Made by a program: the position numbers and the translations under genes. Shown piece after piece: positions 6,198 to 15,026 of a stretch of DNA of 19,435 bases; position 1 is the stretch's first letter; the number at the start of each line of letters is the position of its first letter. The stretch comes from Alphaproteobacteria bacterium (GTDB lineage Bacteria > Pseudomonadota > Alphaproteobacteria > M2410). Under the pieces are notes generated by a model that saw only the letters and a program-made list of their open reading frames with translations, was not told where the DNA came from and ran no database searches. The stretch covers positions 1 to 19,435 of the forward strand of contig JAJFIN010000121.1 of NCBI GenBank assembly GCA_021774955.1, in the 5' to 3' direction.

Positions 6198-6704
6198 ATG
6201 ATTGAACTACTTCCTCTATTCATTTTGCCTTTTCTAGTCTGCCTGGGAGCCGCCCACGATGTTCATAATTTGACCATCCCCAATTGGATCTCCGGCTGTC
6301 TTATCCTGTTCTTCTTCTTATTGGCTTTTTTACTAGGGCTGCCTTGGTCGTCTATTGGAGGTCACCTTGCTTTCGGAGCAGGCATTCTGGCGATTGGAAT
6401 CGTCCTGTTTGCTGTCGGTGGTTTTGGTGGTGGTGATGCGAAGTTGCTCGCCGCGACGAGCCTGTGGATGGGGCTGAGCAATGGTTTGTCATTCCTTCTC
6501 ATGGTCGCCATTGCTGGCGGTGGTTTGACCCTTGTTATCCTGTTGCTACGACGCATGCCTGTTCTCAACTGGCAATCGGTAAATCGCGTTGTGTTGCATC
6601 TTCAATACTCAGCTAACAAAGGTGTGCCATATGGGGTCGCCATCGCGGCCGGTGCCCTGATTACATATCCCTCAACCGATCTCTTTCAGACCCTGACAGG
6701 TTAA
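6198..6704 (+). CDS. cpaA: CpaA/TadV prepilin peptidase (A24 family)
   Basis: This 168-residue, very hydrophobic integral membrane protein is of the short TadV/CpaA type, which lacks the methylase domain of PilD. The two catalytic aspartates of A24 aspartyl proteases are visible: Asp21 in AAHDVHNLTIPNW and Asp80 in GGFGGGDAKLLAA, the latter being the GxGD-type motif. About five or six membrane segments are apparent. The expected job is cleavage of the Flp pilins at 5518 and 5813 and of the TadE pseudopilins after their conserved Gly, on the cytoplasmic side of the inner membrane. The start ATG has only a weak AAGAG upstream. It is separated from cpaB by 180 bp, so it may be transcribed with the pilins or from its own promoter. 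Confidence 0.94.
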   Translation: MIELLPLFILPFLVCLGAAHDVHNLTIPNWISGCLILFFFLLAFLLGLPWSSIGGHLAFGAGILAIGIVLFAVGGFGGGDAKLLAATSLWMGLSNGLSFLLMVAIAGGGLTLVILLLRRMPVLNWQSVNRVVLHLQYSANKGVPYGVAIAAGALITYPSTDLFQTLTG

Positions 6705-6884
6705 TGAAATCTGTAGAGAGTTGTTCATTTCGCAGATGGCTGATTTACCTAAGCGAAACGTCTCCCTGTGTATGATTTAGCGAGTTGGTGTTCCGCACAC
6801 ATCGTTAATTTTGTCTAAATATGGAGTGTGTGGAAACTCGGGGATTGAGTATCGGCCTGGCCGACAAGTGTAGGGTGTTAGACC
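6705..6884 (+). promoter_or_regulatory. cpaB upstream region with inverted repeats
   Basis: This 180-bp gap precedes the cpaB-tadC operon and probably holds its promoter. Two symmetrical elements stand out. CACACA (6796-6801) and TGTGTG (6827-6832) are inverted, with TTCCG and GAAA flanks extending the symmetry imperfectly. TCGGCC-T-GGCCGA (6852-6864) is perfect and ends 20 bases before the cpaB ATG. Between the arms of the first pair lies TTAA-N7-TAAA (6805-6819), one base off the CtrA consensus. These could be operators or leader RNA hairpins. Confidence 0.45.
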
Positions 6885-7712
6885 ATGAATTTCGCGCGTT
6901 TAACCGTTTTGGTAGTGGCGATTGTAACAGCTGGAGTTGCCGCATTCTTGGTGCGCAATCTGACTTCATCAAAAGGTCCAGCAGAGGCGGCACCTGTTCA
7001 GCAAGTTATGACGATTCCGACGCAAGGTGTTCTAGTTGCAAAGCGTACAATAAAAGTCGGGGACACTTTAACGTCGAGCGATGTAACCTGGCAGGAGTGG
7101 CCCGAGGCTGCAGTGACGCCCATATACATCACCCAGTCGCTGTCCGGTGCAAACGATGACTGGTCTGGCAAAACAGTGCGTGCAGAAATTCTGTCCGGAG
7201 AACCAGTTACCAGAATAAAACTGGTGGAGATAGGCAACTCTGGATTTATGGCAGCGATGCTGAACCCGGGTATGCGCGCAGTAAGTATCGAAATTTCAGC
7301 TGAGACTGGCGCAGGTGGTTTCATTCTCCCCAATGACCGTGTCGACGTCATTCTAACGCACGAGGTTGAGATTGACGTTGGTCAGCGAACAGAGCGCATG
7401 CATCGAAGTGAAATTATTTTAGCCAATGTGCGCATTCTAGCAATCGATCAAACTTTTACTGAAGGTGAGGATCAGCGTGTTGTTGTAGGGCGTACTGCAA
7501 CATTGGAAGTTATTCCAGAGCAAGCCGAGACTGTAGCCCTTGCCAATTCGATGGGAAACCTATCGCTGGCTTTGCGCAGTTTGGCAAATCCAAGTGATTT
7601 GGCCTCCTTTCAGGGAGACGATACCGCCTGGAACCCCGATGGGGGAGAATCCGGAATTAAGGTAGTCCGATATGGTCGCGAGAGCAGAACATTTGTGGGG
7701 AGCGGACAATGA
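6885..7712 (+). CDS. cpaB: CpaB/RcpC pilus assembly protein
   Basis: This 275-residue protein has one N-terminal membrane anchor (about 5-25), then a SAF-type domain (about 48-112; VLVAKRTIKVGDTLTSSDV) and the RcpC/CpaB domain. The hallmark NPGMRAVSIEIS and GGFILPNDRVDVILT segments lie at about 127-158. SAF domains of this family are thought to bind glycan or to link the secretin to the inner-membrane parts. The protein faces the periplasm. It opens the main assembly operon after a 180-bp gap, and its stop codon overlaps the cpaC start (ATGA), indicating translational coupling with the secretin. The length is typical for alphaproteobacterial CpaB. Confidence 0.95.
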   Translation: MNFARLTVLVVAIVTAGVAAFLVRNLTSSKGPAEAAPVQQVMTIPTQGVLVAKRTIKVGDTLTSSDVTWQEWPEAAVTPIYITQSLSGANDDWSGKTVRAEILSGEPVTRIKLVEIGNSGFMAAMLNPGMRAVSIEISAETGAGGFILPNDRVDVILTHEVEIDVGQRTERMHRSEIILANVRILAIDQTFTEGEDQRVVVGRTATLEVIPEQAETVALANSMGNLSLALRSLANPSDLASFQGDDTAWNPDGGESGIKVVRYGRESRTFVGSGQ

Positions 7713-9217
7713 GAGCGTATATCATGAAATATAGCCTCACCGCGCTTGGCGTGATTGCTATTTCGATCAGTATACTGAGCACAAGTTGGGCCGGAGAACT
7801 AAAAGGTTCTGGCCGCACACCCAACAACACTATGTTAGTGAAAATCGATCCCGGTGGCATCGGTACCATGACAGAAAATCTTGTATTGCCACTCAACAAG
7901 GCCGCGATTGTTGAATTGCCAGCGAATGCTCGTGATGTGATTGTGCCCAGTTCAGGAATCGCAGATGTCGTCATGCGCACTCCGCGTCGTGCGTTTATTA
8001 TGGGTCGCGCGGTTGGTCAGACAAATGCGTTTTTCTTGGATGCTAGCGGCAAACAAATCCTCAACCTCGAAATTCGGGTTGAACGCGATATGGATAGCCT
8101 AAACGAGATGCTGAAAACCTATCTTCCCGCTTCCCGCATCGAAGCAAAGGCCATCAATGACAATGTCGTTCTTTCTGGCTTCGTTGCGAGTGCGGCAGAA
8201 TCTGATCAAGCCCGCGCTGTTACAGCCAAGTTCATTGGCGAGGAAGCAGGCACTGATCGTGTGGTCAACATGTTGGCTATTGAGGGCAACGAGCAAGTTT
8301 TGCTGCGCGTACGTGTTGTTGAAATGCAGCGCACGGTTCTCAAGCAGTTTGGCGTAGACGCCAATGCTCTTTTCGCTGCTGGATCGCAAACATCTCTGGG
8401 TCTGCTTACTCAAAACCCATTCAGTAGTTTTGGGCGGTCTCTGTCAGATACGGCTTTTTCGAGCTCTTACTCGAACCCAGGCAATACGACCGGATTACAA
8501 AGTGTAACGGGAATACTACGATTGATGGAGCGGGTCGGTATGGTCCGCACACTTGCCGAACCAAATCTTACAGCGATCTCTGGTGAATCAGCCAATTTTC
8601 TCGCTGGTGGCGAGTTTCCTGTTCCCACAGGGCGGGATCGTGAAGGCAACGTGTTGATTGAATTCAAGCCTTTTGGTGTCGGACTTGGGTTTTCACCTAT
8701 CGTCATGAGTGAAGGGCGTATTTCGCTGCGTATTTCGACAGAAGTCAGTGAGCTTTCGAATGAGGGGGCGATTGTATTAAGCCAAAGCACCTTCACGGAT
8801 GCCGATGGTAATGTAACAACAATTGCGGGAACAACCATCCCAGCGCTCCGTGTAAGGAGAGCAGAAACAACAGTCGAGATGCCGAGTGGTGGTAGTCTTG
8901 TTATGGCGGGTCTCATTCAAGAGAGCACAAAACAGAGCCTCGATGGCGTGCCCGGTATGAAAGATATTCCTGTACTTGGCACTCTTTTCAGAAGCCGTGA
9001 CTTCCGAAAAAGTGAAACCGAACTCGTTGTGATCGTGACGCCGTATCTTGTTAATGCTGTGAATGAAAAACAACTGAAAACACCAATTGATCATTCTGCG
9101 GCGGCAAGCGACATCGATACAATCTTGATGGGCAGACTTAGCGCTGTATATGGCATTAATCGTGGAGCCGCGGCCCAAGGAAACTGGGACGGACCAATGG
9201 GCCACATTGTGGAGTAG
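7709..9217 (+). CDS. cpaC: CpaC/RcpA outer-membrane secretin
   Basis: The 502-residue product has a signal peptide (about 1-28, ending SWA), the pilus-type N-terminal domain (about 55-125), a BON-like domain (about 128-195) and a type II/III secretin domain (about 270-450). The secretin part shows RTLAEPNLTAISGESANFLAG, VPGMKDIPVLGTLFRS and ETELVVIVTPYLVNAV, all hallmark stretches. It should multimerise into the outer-membrane channel through which the Flp pilus passes. The start overlaps cpaB by four bases and is preceded by GGGGAG. A second Met at residue 6 would shorten the signal peptide slightly. The 45-residue tail after the secretin core is ordinary for CpaC. The related domain at 4633-5118 aligns with its N-terminal part only. 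Confidence 0.96.
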   Translation: MRAYIMKYSLTALGVIAISISILSTSWAGELKGSGRTPNNTMLVKIDPGGIGTMTENLVLPLNKAAIVELPANARDVIVPSSGIADVVMRTPRRAFIMGRAVGQTNAFFLDASGKQILNLEIRVERDMDSLNEMLKTYLPASRIEAKAINDNVVLSGFVASAAESDQARAVTAKFIGEEAGTDRVVNMLAIEGNEQVLLRVRVVEMQRTVLKQFGVDANALFAAGSQTSLGLLTQNPFSSFGRSLSDTAFSSSYSNPGNTTGLQSVTGILRLMERVGMVRTLAEPNLTAISGESANFLAGGEFPVPTGRDREGNVLIEFKPFGVGLGFSPIVMSEGRISLRISTEVSELSNEGAIVLSQSTFTDADGNVTTIAGTTIPALRVRRAETTVEMPSGGSLVMAGLIQESTKQSLDGVPGMKDIPVLGTLFRSRDFRKSETELVVIVTPYLVNAVNEKQLKTPIDHSAAASDIDTILMGRLSAVYGINRGAAAQGNWDGPMGHIVE

Positions 9218-9220
9218 GAG

Positions 9221-9967
9221 ATGCGGCAGATGAGAAACACACACACAAATAGTTCACATAGCGATCGATCAAAATATCCTTTGTTTGTGATTGTAGGTCT
9301 ATCTCTGGCCCTTGGCGGTTGTTCGGTTGGGCGTAGTATTCCAACACTAAATGGACCTGACGAAGGCTTGGCATATTATGAGCGCTTCCCGATTTATGTA
9401 ACGAAGGCGCGTGAGGAAGTTGAAATTATCACGCCCCCTCATGTCTTTGCGATTTCTTTGGAAGACAAAGCTGCGGTCCAGAACTTGGTTGCCTCCTATA
9501 AACAAGTGGGCCAAGGCTCGATTAAAATTGTCACTCCAGTAGATTCCCCCAATGAGCCAGCTTCTATTAGTGCTGCGGCAGAAATTACGCAGGTCATGAT
9601 AGCCAGCGGCGTCGATCCACATGATATTGACGTACAAGCTTATTTGGCTTCAAGCACAGATGACAAGGCGCCGATTATCGTCCGAGTTGAGCGATATAAA
9701 ACCGCCACTCGTCCGTGTGGTGACTGGTCGGAAACGCTCAACTTTAATCCAGATAACGCGCCATTCAAAAACTTTGGTTGCGCTACTCAATCGAACCTCG
9801 CAGCAATGGTTGCTGATCCACAAGACATTGCAGAACCGCGTGAGCTAGACGCTGCAGATCCGGCACGCCGACGTACTGTATTTGATAAATACCGCAAGGG
9901 TGAAACCACTGCCGTGAATCGAAAAGATCAAGAATCTGGCACAGTCAGTAAGGTGAACAACGAATGA
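9221..9967 (+). CDS. cpaD: CpaD pilus lipoprotein
   Basis: This 248-residue protein has a polar N-terminus, a hydrophobic stretch (about 20-33) and the lipobox-like LGGC with Cys34 as the likely acylated residue. The C-terminal half has the CpaD family signature: TRPCGDWSETLNF, NFGCATQSNLAAMVADPQDI and DPARRRTVFDKYRKGE. The two Cys in PCGDW and FGCAT may pair. CpaD is thought to help place or stabilise the CpaC secretin in the outer membrane. ATG at 9221 lies three bases after the cpaC stop and has GGAG 8 bases upstream; Met4 at 9230 is an alternative. The leader of about 33 residues is longer than most lipoprotein signals. Its stop overlaps the cpaE start by four bases (ATGA). Confidence 0.95.
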   Translation: MRQMRNTHTNSSHSDRSKYPLFVIVGLSLALGGCSVGRSIPTLNGPDEGLAYYERFPIYVTKAREEVEIITPPHVFAISLEDKAAVQNLVASYKQVGQGSIKIVTPVDSPNEPASISAAAEITQVMIASGVDPHDIDVQAYLASSTDDKAPIIVRVERYKTATRPCGDWSETLNFNPDNAPFKNFGCATQSNLAAMVADPQDIAEPRELDAADPARRRTVFDKYRKGETTAVNRKDQESGTVSKVNNE

Positions 9968-11475
9968 GCAAATCACAAAAGAAAAAGTCGGATCTCGACG
10001 ATTTAGCTCTTGAGCTAACGCCAGAGCCCGGAGAAGCAGCTGAAAATTCGCGGGTTGAGCCTGAATTTTCAGTTCCCGAGGGCGACGAGCACACGGACCA
10101 AGACCCTGATCTCGGGCTTGAAATTCCTGATGCTGGAGCTCGAAAGGTGACCCCCGATGACGACGGCGTGATCGCCGCTGAAGTTGAGGACGTGGTAATT
10201 TCAGCTGCAGATGATGATGTTGTTGTTGGCGCTGGTAACAGTGGAAACACCGATTTTGCGACACCCACGTCTGATCGGCCCGTGCCGCGCATTAGCATTG
10301 AGGCATTTTGCCTTCGTCCAGATACAGGCGTTACGTTGCAAAGAGCGGCGGTCGACCGACGTTTGTCACGGACACACACTTCCGTGCACATGGGCGGTAT
10401 CCCGACGGCAGTGGAACACTTCTCCGACACATCAACACCAAATCTGCTTATCGTTGAGACCATGGGAGATTTCAATGAAATTTCCGATGGCCTGAATTCA
10501 CTTGCCCAGGTTTGCGATCCGGGTACTAAGGTTGTCGTCATTGGGCAACTAAATGACATTTCGGTGTACCGTGAATTGATCCGTCAAGGGATTAGCGAAT
10601 ACCTCGTTGCCCCGTTGACGGTTCCTCAAATCATTGATTCAATCTCCGGGCTTTTTGTGGATCCTGACCAACCTGCGATCGGGCGCACAATTGTCTTCAC
10701 CGGAGCCAAAGGGGGGGCTGGTTCTAGCACCGTTGCCCATAATGCCAGTTGGTTCATCGCAGAGACGATGCTTGAGGACGTCACGCTCGTCGATTTAGAC
10801 CTCCCGTTTGGCACAGCGGGATTAGATTTCAATCACGATCCAGCCCAAGGTGTGGCAGATGCATTAACAGCACCGGAACGGCTTGATGACCAGCTTTTAG
10901 AGCGCTTGCTCGTTAAATGTTCCGAACGCCTGAGCCTATTTACAGCTCCTGGAACATTAGACCGCGACTTTGATTTGGCCACGGATTCGTTTGACCGTGT
11001 ACTCGATGTTGTGCGTGAATCTGTTCCGTGCATTGCTGTGGATCTCCCTCACATTTGGGAACCATGGACGAGGCGAATTCTGTTAACGGCAGATGAAATA
11101 GTTATCACCGCAACACCTGATCTCGCTAGTTTGCGCAACACAAAAAACCTGGTCGACCTGCTCAAGCAATCAAGGAAAAACGATCACCCACCTCGTTTGG
11201 TGCTCAATCAGGTTGGTGTGCCAAAACGTCCAGAAATTCCGATCAAGGATTTCGCTGAGGCGGTTTCATTGGAACCTGAACTAGTCATGCCGTTTGATCC
11301 TAACCTGTTTGGGGTTGCAGCCAATAACGGGCAGATGATTGCGGAGCTAAAACCTGAGGCAAAAGTGGCTCACGGTTTAAAGGGTCTCGCGAGTACTTTG
11401 GTGGGCAAAGAAGCCATCGATGTCAAAAGATCTTTCCTGAAAAAATTCGCTGACCAATTGATGGGGAGAGAATAA
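9964..11475 (+). CDS. cpaE: CpaE/TadZ pilus localisation ATPase
   Basis: The 503-residue product has three parts: an acidic, probably disordered N-terminus (about 1-105, many Asp and Glu), an atypical receiver-like domain (about 110-235) and a ParA/MinD-type ATPase domain (about 240-480). The deviant Walker A is GAKGGAGSST (247-256) with Lys249 as the signature lysine, followed by TLVDLDLPFG, in which Asp277 and Asp279 take the Walker A' place. CpaE/TadZ proteins mark the pole or pilus assembly site and recruit the CpaF motor. The receiver part shows no clear phospho-acceptor Asp in a DxD-type context, so regulation by phosphorylation is unlikely. Start and stop sit tightly between cpaD (ATGA overlap) and cpaF (6 bp). 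Confidence 0.94.
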   Translation: MSKSQKKKSDLDDLALELTPEPGEAAENSRVEPEFSVPEGDEHTDQDPDLGLEIPDAGARKVTPDDDGVIAAEVEDVVISAADDDVVVGAGNSGNTDFATPTSDRPVPRISIEAFCLRPDTGVTLQRAAVDRRLSRTHTSVHMGGIPTAVEHFSDTSTPNLLIVETMGDFNEISDGLNSLAQVCDPGTKVVVIGQLNDISVYRELIRQGISEYLVAPLTVPQIIDSISGLFVDPDQPAIGRTIVFTGAKGGAGSSTVAHNASWFIAETMLEDVTLVDLDLPFGTAGLDFNHDPAQGVADALTAPERLDDQLLERLLVKCSERLSLFTAPGTLDRDFDLATDSFDRVLDVVRESVPCIAVDLPHIWEPWTRRILLTADEIVITATPDLASLRNTKNLVDLLKQSRKNDHPPRLVLNQVGVPKRPEIPIKDFAEAVSLEPELVMPFDPNLFGVAANNGQMIAELKPEAKVAHGLKGLASTLVGKEAIDVKRSFLKKFADQLMGRE

Positions 11476-11481
11476 TAGTCG

Positions 11482-12999
11482 ATGTTCGGCAAGCGCAGCC
11501 CGGACGGGGCAACGAAAACAGAAGTAAGGCCACCATCGCCTAATGCGCCGACGCCTCAGCAATCAGAGGCGCCGAACCCTTCCCCACAGCCGTCGCAACA
11601 AAAACCCGCGGCGGCTTCAGTTTCTTCTAGTCCTACAGACGTTGACGCCTCTCCCAGCGGCGCCGCTCCACCAAAAAAAGAAAGACAACCGACCCCGTCG
11701 GATCGCACCGTAAACGACAGCTCAGAGGAATATTACCAAACAAAAGCAGCTATATTTAGCGCACTGATCGACACCATCGATCTCGGGCAGCTTGCACAAT
11801 TAGATACAGAAACAGCGCGTGAAGAAATTCGCGATATTGTTCAAGAAATTATTTCAATCAAGAACGTCGTTCTTTCAATATCTGAGCAAGAGACTATCCT
11901 TCAAGACATATGTAATGATGTACTTGGTTTTGGCCCTCTTGAGCCGCTTTTGGCACGAGATGATATCGCCGATGTCATGGTCAACGGCGCGGGTCAAACA
12001 TATATTGAAGTTGACGGCAAAATCCAGCTTACCAACATTCGCTTCCGCGATAATGCACAACTGATGAACATCTGTCAGCGGATTGTCAGTCAGGTCGGCC
12101 GACGCGTCGACGAATCAAGCCCCATTTGCGATGCGCGTTTGTTAGACGGAAGTCGCGTGAACGTCATCGCGCCACCTCTGGCAATCGACGGTCCAACACT
12201 CACCATTCGTAAGTTTAAAAAAGACAAACTAACCATGAAGGATCTTACATCCTTCGGCTCGATCTCTCCAGAAGGAGCGACCGTGTTGGGAATTATCGGA
12301 GGCAGTCGGTGTAATGTCTTGATATCCGGCGGGACAGGCTCTGGTAAGACCACACTCCTCAACACCATGACCGCTTTTATTGAAGAAGATGAGCGCGTAA
12401 TTACTTGTGAAGACGCCGCTGAACTGCAATTGCAGCAACCTCATGTCGTACGTTTGGAAACACGACCACCCAACCTAGAGGGTGCAGGCGAGATTACCAT
12501 GCGTGAGCTGGTGCGCAACTGCTTGCGGATGAGGCCGGAACGCATCATCGTTGGTGAGGTTCGTGGACCTGAAGCTTTTGACCTTCTCCAGGCAATGAAC
12601 ACCGGCCATGACGGCTCAATGGGCACACTTCACGCCAACACGCCGCGAGAGGCATTAGCGCGCCTGGAGAGCATGATCACAATGGGTGGTTTCAATTTAC
12701 CGTCGAGAACGATCCGTGAAATGATTTGTGGATCGCTTGACATAGTCATTCAGGCAGCACGGTTGCGTGATGGCTCAAGGCGCATAACGCATGTTACGGA
12801 AGTTTTGGGTATGGAAGGTGATGTCATCATTACTCAGGATCTCCTTCTATACGACATTACCGGGGAAGATCAGAGTGGGAAGATTGTCGGACGGCATCGC
12901 TCTACGGGAATTGCTCGGCCTGCGTTTTGGGATCGTGCTCGATATTACGGTCTCGATGAAAAGTTATCAGCGGCTCTTGATGCCGCGGCGGTGGAATAG
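11482..12999 (+). CDS. cpaF: CpaF/TadA secretion ATPase
   Basis: This 505-residue protein is the type II/IV secretion-family motor. A Pro/Ala/Ser-rich, probably disordered N-terminus (about 1-75) precedes the helical all-alpha region and the ATPase core. Seen directly: GFGPLEPLLARDDIADVMVN, the Walker A GGTGSGKTT (283-291, Lys289), the Asp/Glu box near VITCEDAAEL (307-314 region), the Walker B-like RIIVGEVRG (354-362, Glu359) and the His box TGHDGSMGTLHAN (374-386). All catalytic elements are intact. It hydrolyses ATP to drive Flp extension, acting on the TadB/TadC platform, and in Caulobacter the homologue also powers retraction. The ribosome site GGGGAG overlaps the end of cpaE at about 14 bases from the ATG, so coupling is likely. 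Confidence 0.96.
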   Translation: MFGKRSPDGATKTEVRPPSPNAPTPQQSEAPNPSPQPSQQKPAAASVSSSPTDVDASPSGAAPPKKERQPTPSDRTVNDSSEEYYQTKAAIFSALIDTIDLGQLAQLDTETAREEIRDIVQEIISIKNVVLSISEQETILQDICNDVLGFGPLEPLLARDDIADVMVNGAGQTYIEVDGKIQLTNIRFRDNAQLMNICQRIVSQVGRRVDESSPICDARLLDGSRVNVIAPPLAIDGPTLTIRKFKKDKLTMKDLTSFGSISPEGATVLGIIGGSRCNVLISGGTGSGKTTLLNTMTAFIEEDERVITCEDAAELQLQQPHVVRLETRPPNLEGAGEITMRELVRNCLRMRPERIIVGEVRGPEAFDLLQAMNTGHDGSMGTLHANTPREALARLESMITMGGFNLPSRTIREMICGSLDIVIQAARLRDGSRRITHVTEVLGMEGDVIITQDLLLYDITGEDQSGKIVGRHRSTGIARPAFWDRARYYGLDEKLSAALDAAAVE

Positions 13000-13026
13000 T
13001 GTGTAGATCTTAGAAAGAGTAGATAA

Positions 13027-14022
13027 ATGTCAGGCTCATTTCTTACAGTGTTTCTTGTAATAATCCTTGCAATGACGAGCATTGGCGGGGTTGGTTACGT
13101 CCTCTTTGCGGATGCGTTGACAGGGAAAAATCGCGCCAACAAACGAATGAGTAATATCGCTCAGGGTGAGAGAACAAAGGATGGCAAAACAACATCCCTA
13201 GACCCAGCTCAACTGCGCCGAAAAGCAGTCAATGAAAACTTGAAGGAACTTGAACAACGACAAAAAGAGAAGAAAGCAAAGCTGACAATCCGAGCGCTTT
13301 TGGAACAAGCAGGTCTATCAATCACGCCCAAGGCGTTCTGGATCGGATCTGGTGTCACAGGTTTTCTTTTCACGCTGGTCGGTCTGACCATTGGTCAGGG
13401 TATCATGGTTACAGCATTGATGGGTTTTGTTGGTGCCCTAGGAATGCCTCGCATGTTCTTGAGCTTTTTGCGCAAGAAACGGCAAAAAGCGTTCACAAAT
13501 GAATTTGCCAGTGCGCTTGATGTCATCGTGCGCGGCATCAAGGCGGGTATTCCGCTTAATGATTGTCTTCAAATCATCGCTACCGAAAGCCCTGACCCGG
13601 TAGGCTCGGAGTTTAAAATCCTCATGGACGCGCAGAAGGTTGGTGTCCCCGTCGATAAAGGCCTCGAGAAAATGGTGGAGCGGATGCCCGTCCCGGAACT
13701 CCAATTCTTCCATATCGTGATCACGATACAGCAGTCTTCAGGTGGTAACTTGTCTGAAGCACTCGACAACCTTTCCACAGTTTTACGCAGTCGAAAACAA
13801 ATGCGTGAAAAGGTAAAAGCCATGTCTTCGGAAGCGAAAGCATCGGCCTTTATTATTGGCATACTACCACCAGGCGTCGCGGCACTCATCTCCGTGACGT
13901 CGCCTGACTATATGATGGTCATGTTTACCTCGAAAGTTGGAAACATCATGCTCATGGGCGGGGCTTTATGGATGCTTTTGGGCATTCTCGTGATGAGAAA
14001 AATGATCAATTTCGATATTTAG
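13027..14022 (+). CDS. tadB: TadB inner-membrane platform protein
   Basis: The 331-residue product has an N-terminal membrane helix (about 5-28), a charged linker with a likely coiled coil (about 60-90, rich in Lys and Glu), a pair of membrane segments (about 104-140) and a type II secretion F (GspF) domain (about 160-290), then one or two C-terminal helices (about 270-325). Family hallmarks include FASALDVIVRGIKAGIP, the QQSSGGNLSEALDNLS stretch and SSEAKASAFIIGILPP. With TadC it forms the cytoplasmic-membrane platform on which CpaF acts. It follows cpaF by 27 bp in the same operon and is 14 bp from tadC. The length is normal. Confidence 0.95.
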   Translation: MSGSFLTVFLVIILAMTSIGGVGYVLFADALTGKNRANKRMSNIAQGERTKDGKTTSLDPAQLRRKAVNENLKELEQRQKEKKAKLTIRALLEQAGLSITPKAFWIGSGVTGFLFTLVGLTIGQGIMVTALMGFVGALGMPRMFLSFLRKKRQKAFTNEFASALDVIVRGIKAGIPLNDCLQIIATESPDPVGSEFKILMDAQKVGVPVDKGLEKMVERMPVPELQFFHIVITIQQSSGGNLSEALDNLSTVLRSRKQMREKVKAMSSEAKASAFIIGILPPGVAALISVTSPDYMMVMFTSKVGNIMLMGGALWMLLGILVMRKMINFDI

Positions 14023-14036
14023 AAGGCAGCAGAAAA

Positions 14037-14999
14037 ATGGAAAAACTGATCAATTTTCTTTATGACCCAAGTTTGCTGGTAACTGTGTTGACAGCAGTTG
14101 CTGCTTTCGCAACGATTATTGCGATTGCCATGCCAATGTTTGCAGGCGACCGGCTTGGTGCGCGGTTGAAGTCAGTTTCTAATAGACGCGAGGAACTGCG
14201 GGCCAAACAACGCGAATCCTACAATAAGGAAAAGAAGCCGCAATTGCGCCAAGACCCTGCCGGTGTCATGAAACGTGTTGTTGATGATTTAAATCTGCGC
14301 CAATTAATGGAAGCGCCCAATACAAAAATGAAATTGTCACAAGCGGGTTTTCGCGGCCAATCGCCAATTGTGACCTTCATGTTTGTTCAGTTTGCGTTGC
14401 CGATAATTGTCTGTGCAATGACCGTGATATATCTATTTGTTATCAATGACCATGGTTATACAGCTCCGATGCGCATCGCGCTCAGTTTTGGAGGATTGTT
14501 GGCAGGTTACTATTTGCCATCTGTATTTCTGTCAAACATCATTCAAAAGCGCCAGGCGTCAATTATAAAATCGTTTCCCGATGCACTTGACCTTCTATTG
14601 ATATGCGTCGAAGCTGGCATGTCCATTGAGGCCGCTTTTAACCGTGTCGGAAAAGAAGTAGGTGAGCAAAGTGTAGAGCTGGCCGAAGAACTTGGACTTA
14701 CCACGGCAGAACTCTCCTATCTCCAGGACAGAAAAATAGCCTACGAAAACCTTGCTCTGAGAACAGGGCTGCCGGGTGTCAAAACCGTATGTACATCCCT
14801 CACTCAAGCGGAGAGGTATGGTACACCTTTGGGGCGCGCGTTACGGGTTACGGCTGATGAAAACAGAACCATGCGCATGATGGCAGCGGAGAAAAAAGCT
14901 GCAGCTCTACCGGCAAAACTTACAGTCCCAATGATTTTGTTTTTCCTACCAGTATTGTTTGTGGTGATCCTTGGACCGGCAGCCATCTCGTTTATGTAG
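14037..14999 (+). CDS. tadC: TadC inner-membrane platform protein
   Basis: This 320-residue GspF-family partner of TadB has an N-terminal membrane segment (about 13-36), a basic cytoplasmic stretch, a central membrane pair (about 110-165), the GspF domain (about 178-305; FPDALDLLLICVEAGMSIEAA and AERYGTPLGRALR) and a C-terminal helix (PMILFFLPVLFVVILGPA). An open frame extends upstream to an ATG at 13968, but that would overlap tadB by 55 bases. ATG at 14037 has GAAGG upstream and gives the usual N-terminus. It is the last plus-strand gene of the assembly operon. Its stop is 27 bp from the end of the convergent tadD, with no clear terminator hairpin between them. Confidence 0.95.
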   Translation: MEKLINFLYDPSLLVTVLTAVAAFATIIAIAMPMFAGDRLGARLKSVSNRREELRAKQRESYNKEKKPQLRQDPAGVMKRVVDDLNLRQLMEAPNTKMKLSQAGFRGQSPIVTFMFVQFALPIIVCAMTVIYLFVINDHGYTAPMRIALSFGGLLAGYYLPSVFLSNIIQKRQASIIKSFPDALDLLLICVEAGMSIEAAFNRVGKEVGEQSVELAEELGLTTAELSYLQDRKIAYENLALRTGLPGVKTVCTSLTQAERYGTPLGRALRVTADENRTMRMMAAEKKAAALPAKLTVPMILFFLPVLFVVILGPAAISFM

Positions 15000-15026
15000 G
15001 ACGACGAAACAGCAGTCGCAATTGGA

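Noticed and set aside
13968..14036. A 23-residue N-terminal extension of TadC.
   Set aside because: It overlaps the end of tadB by 55 bases and does not look like TadC; the ATG at 14037 has GAAGG upstream and gives the normal N-terminus.
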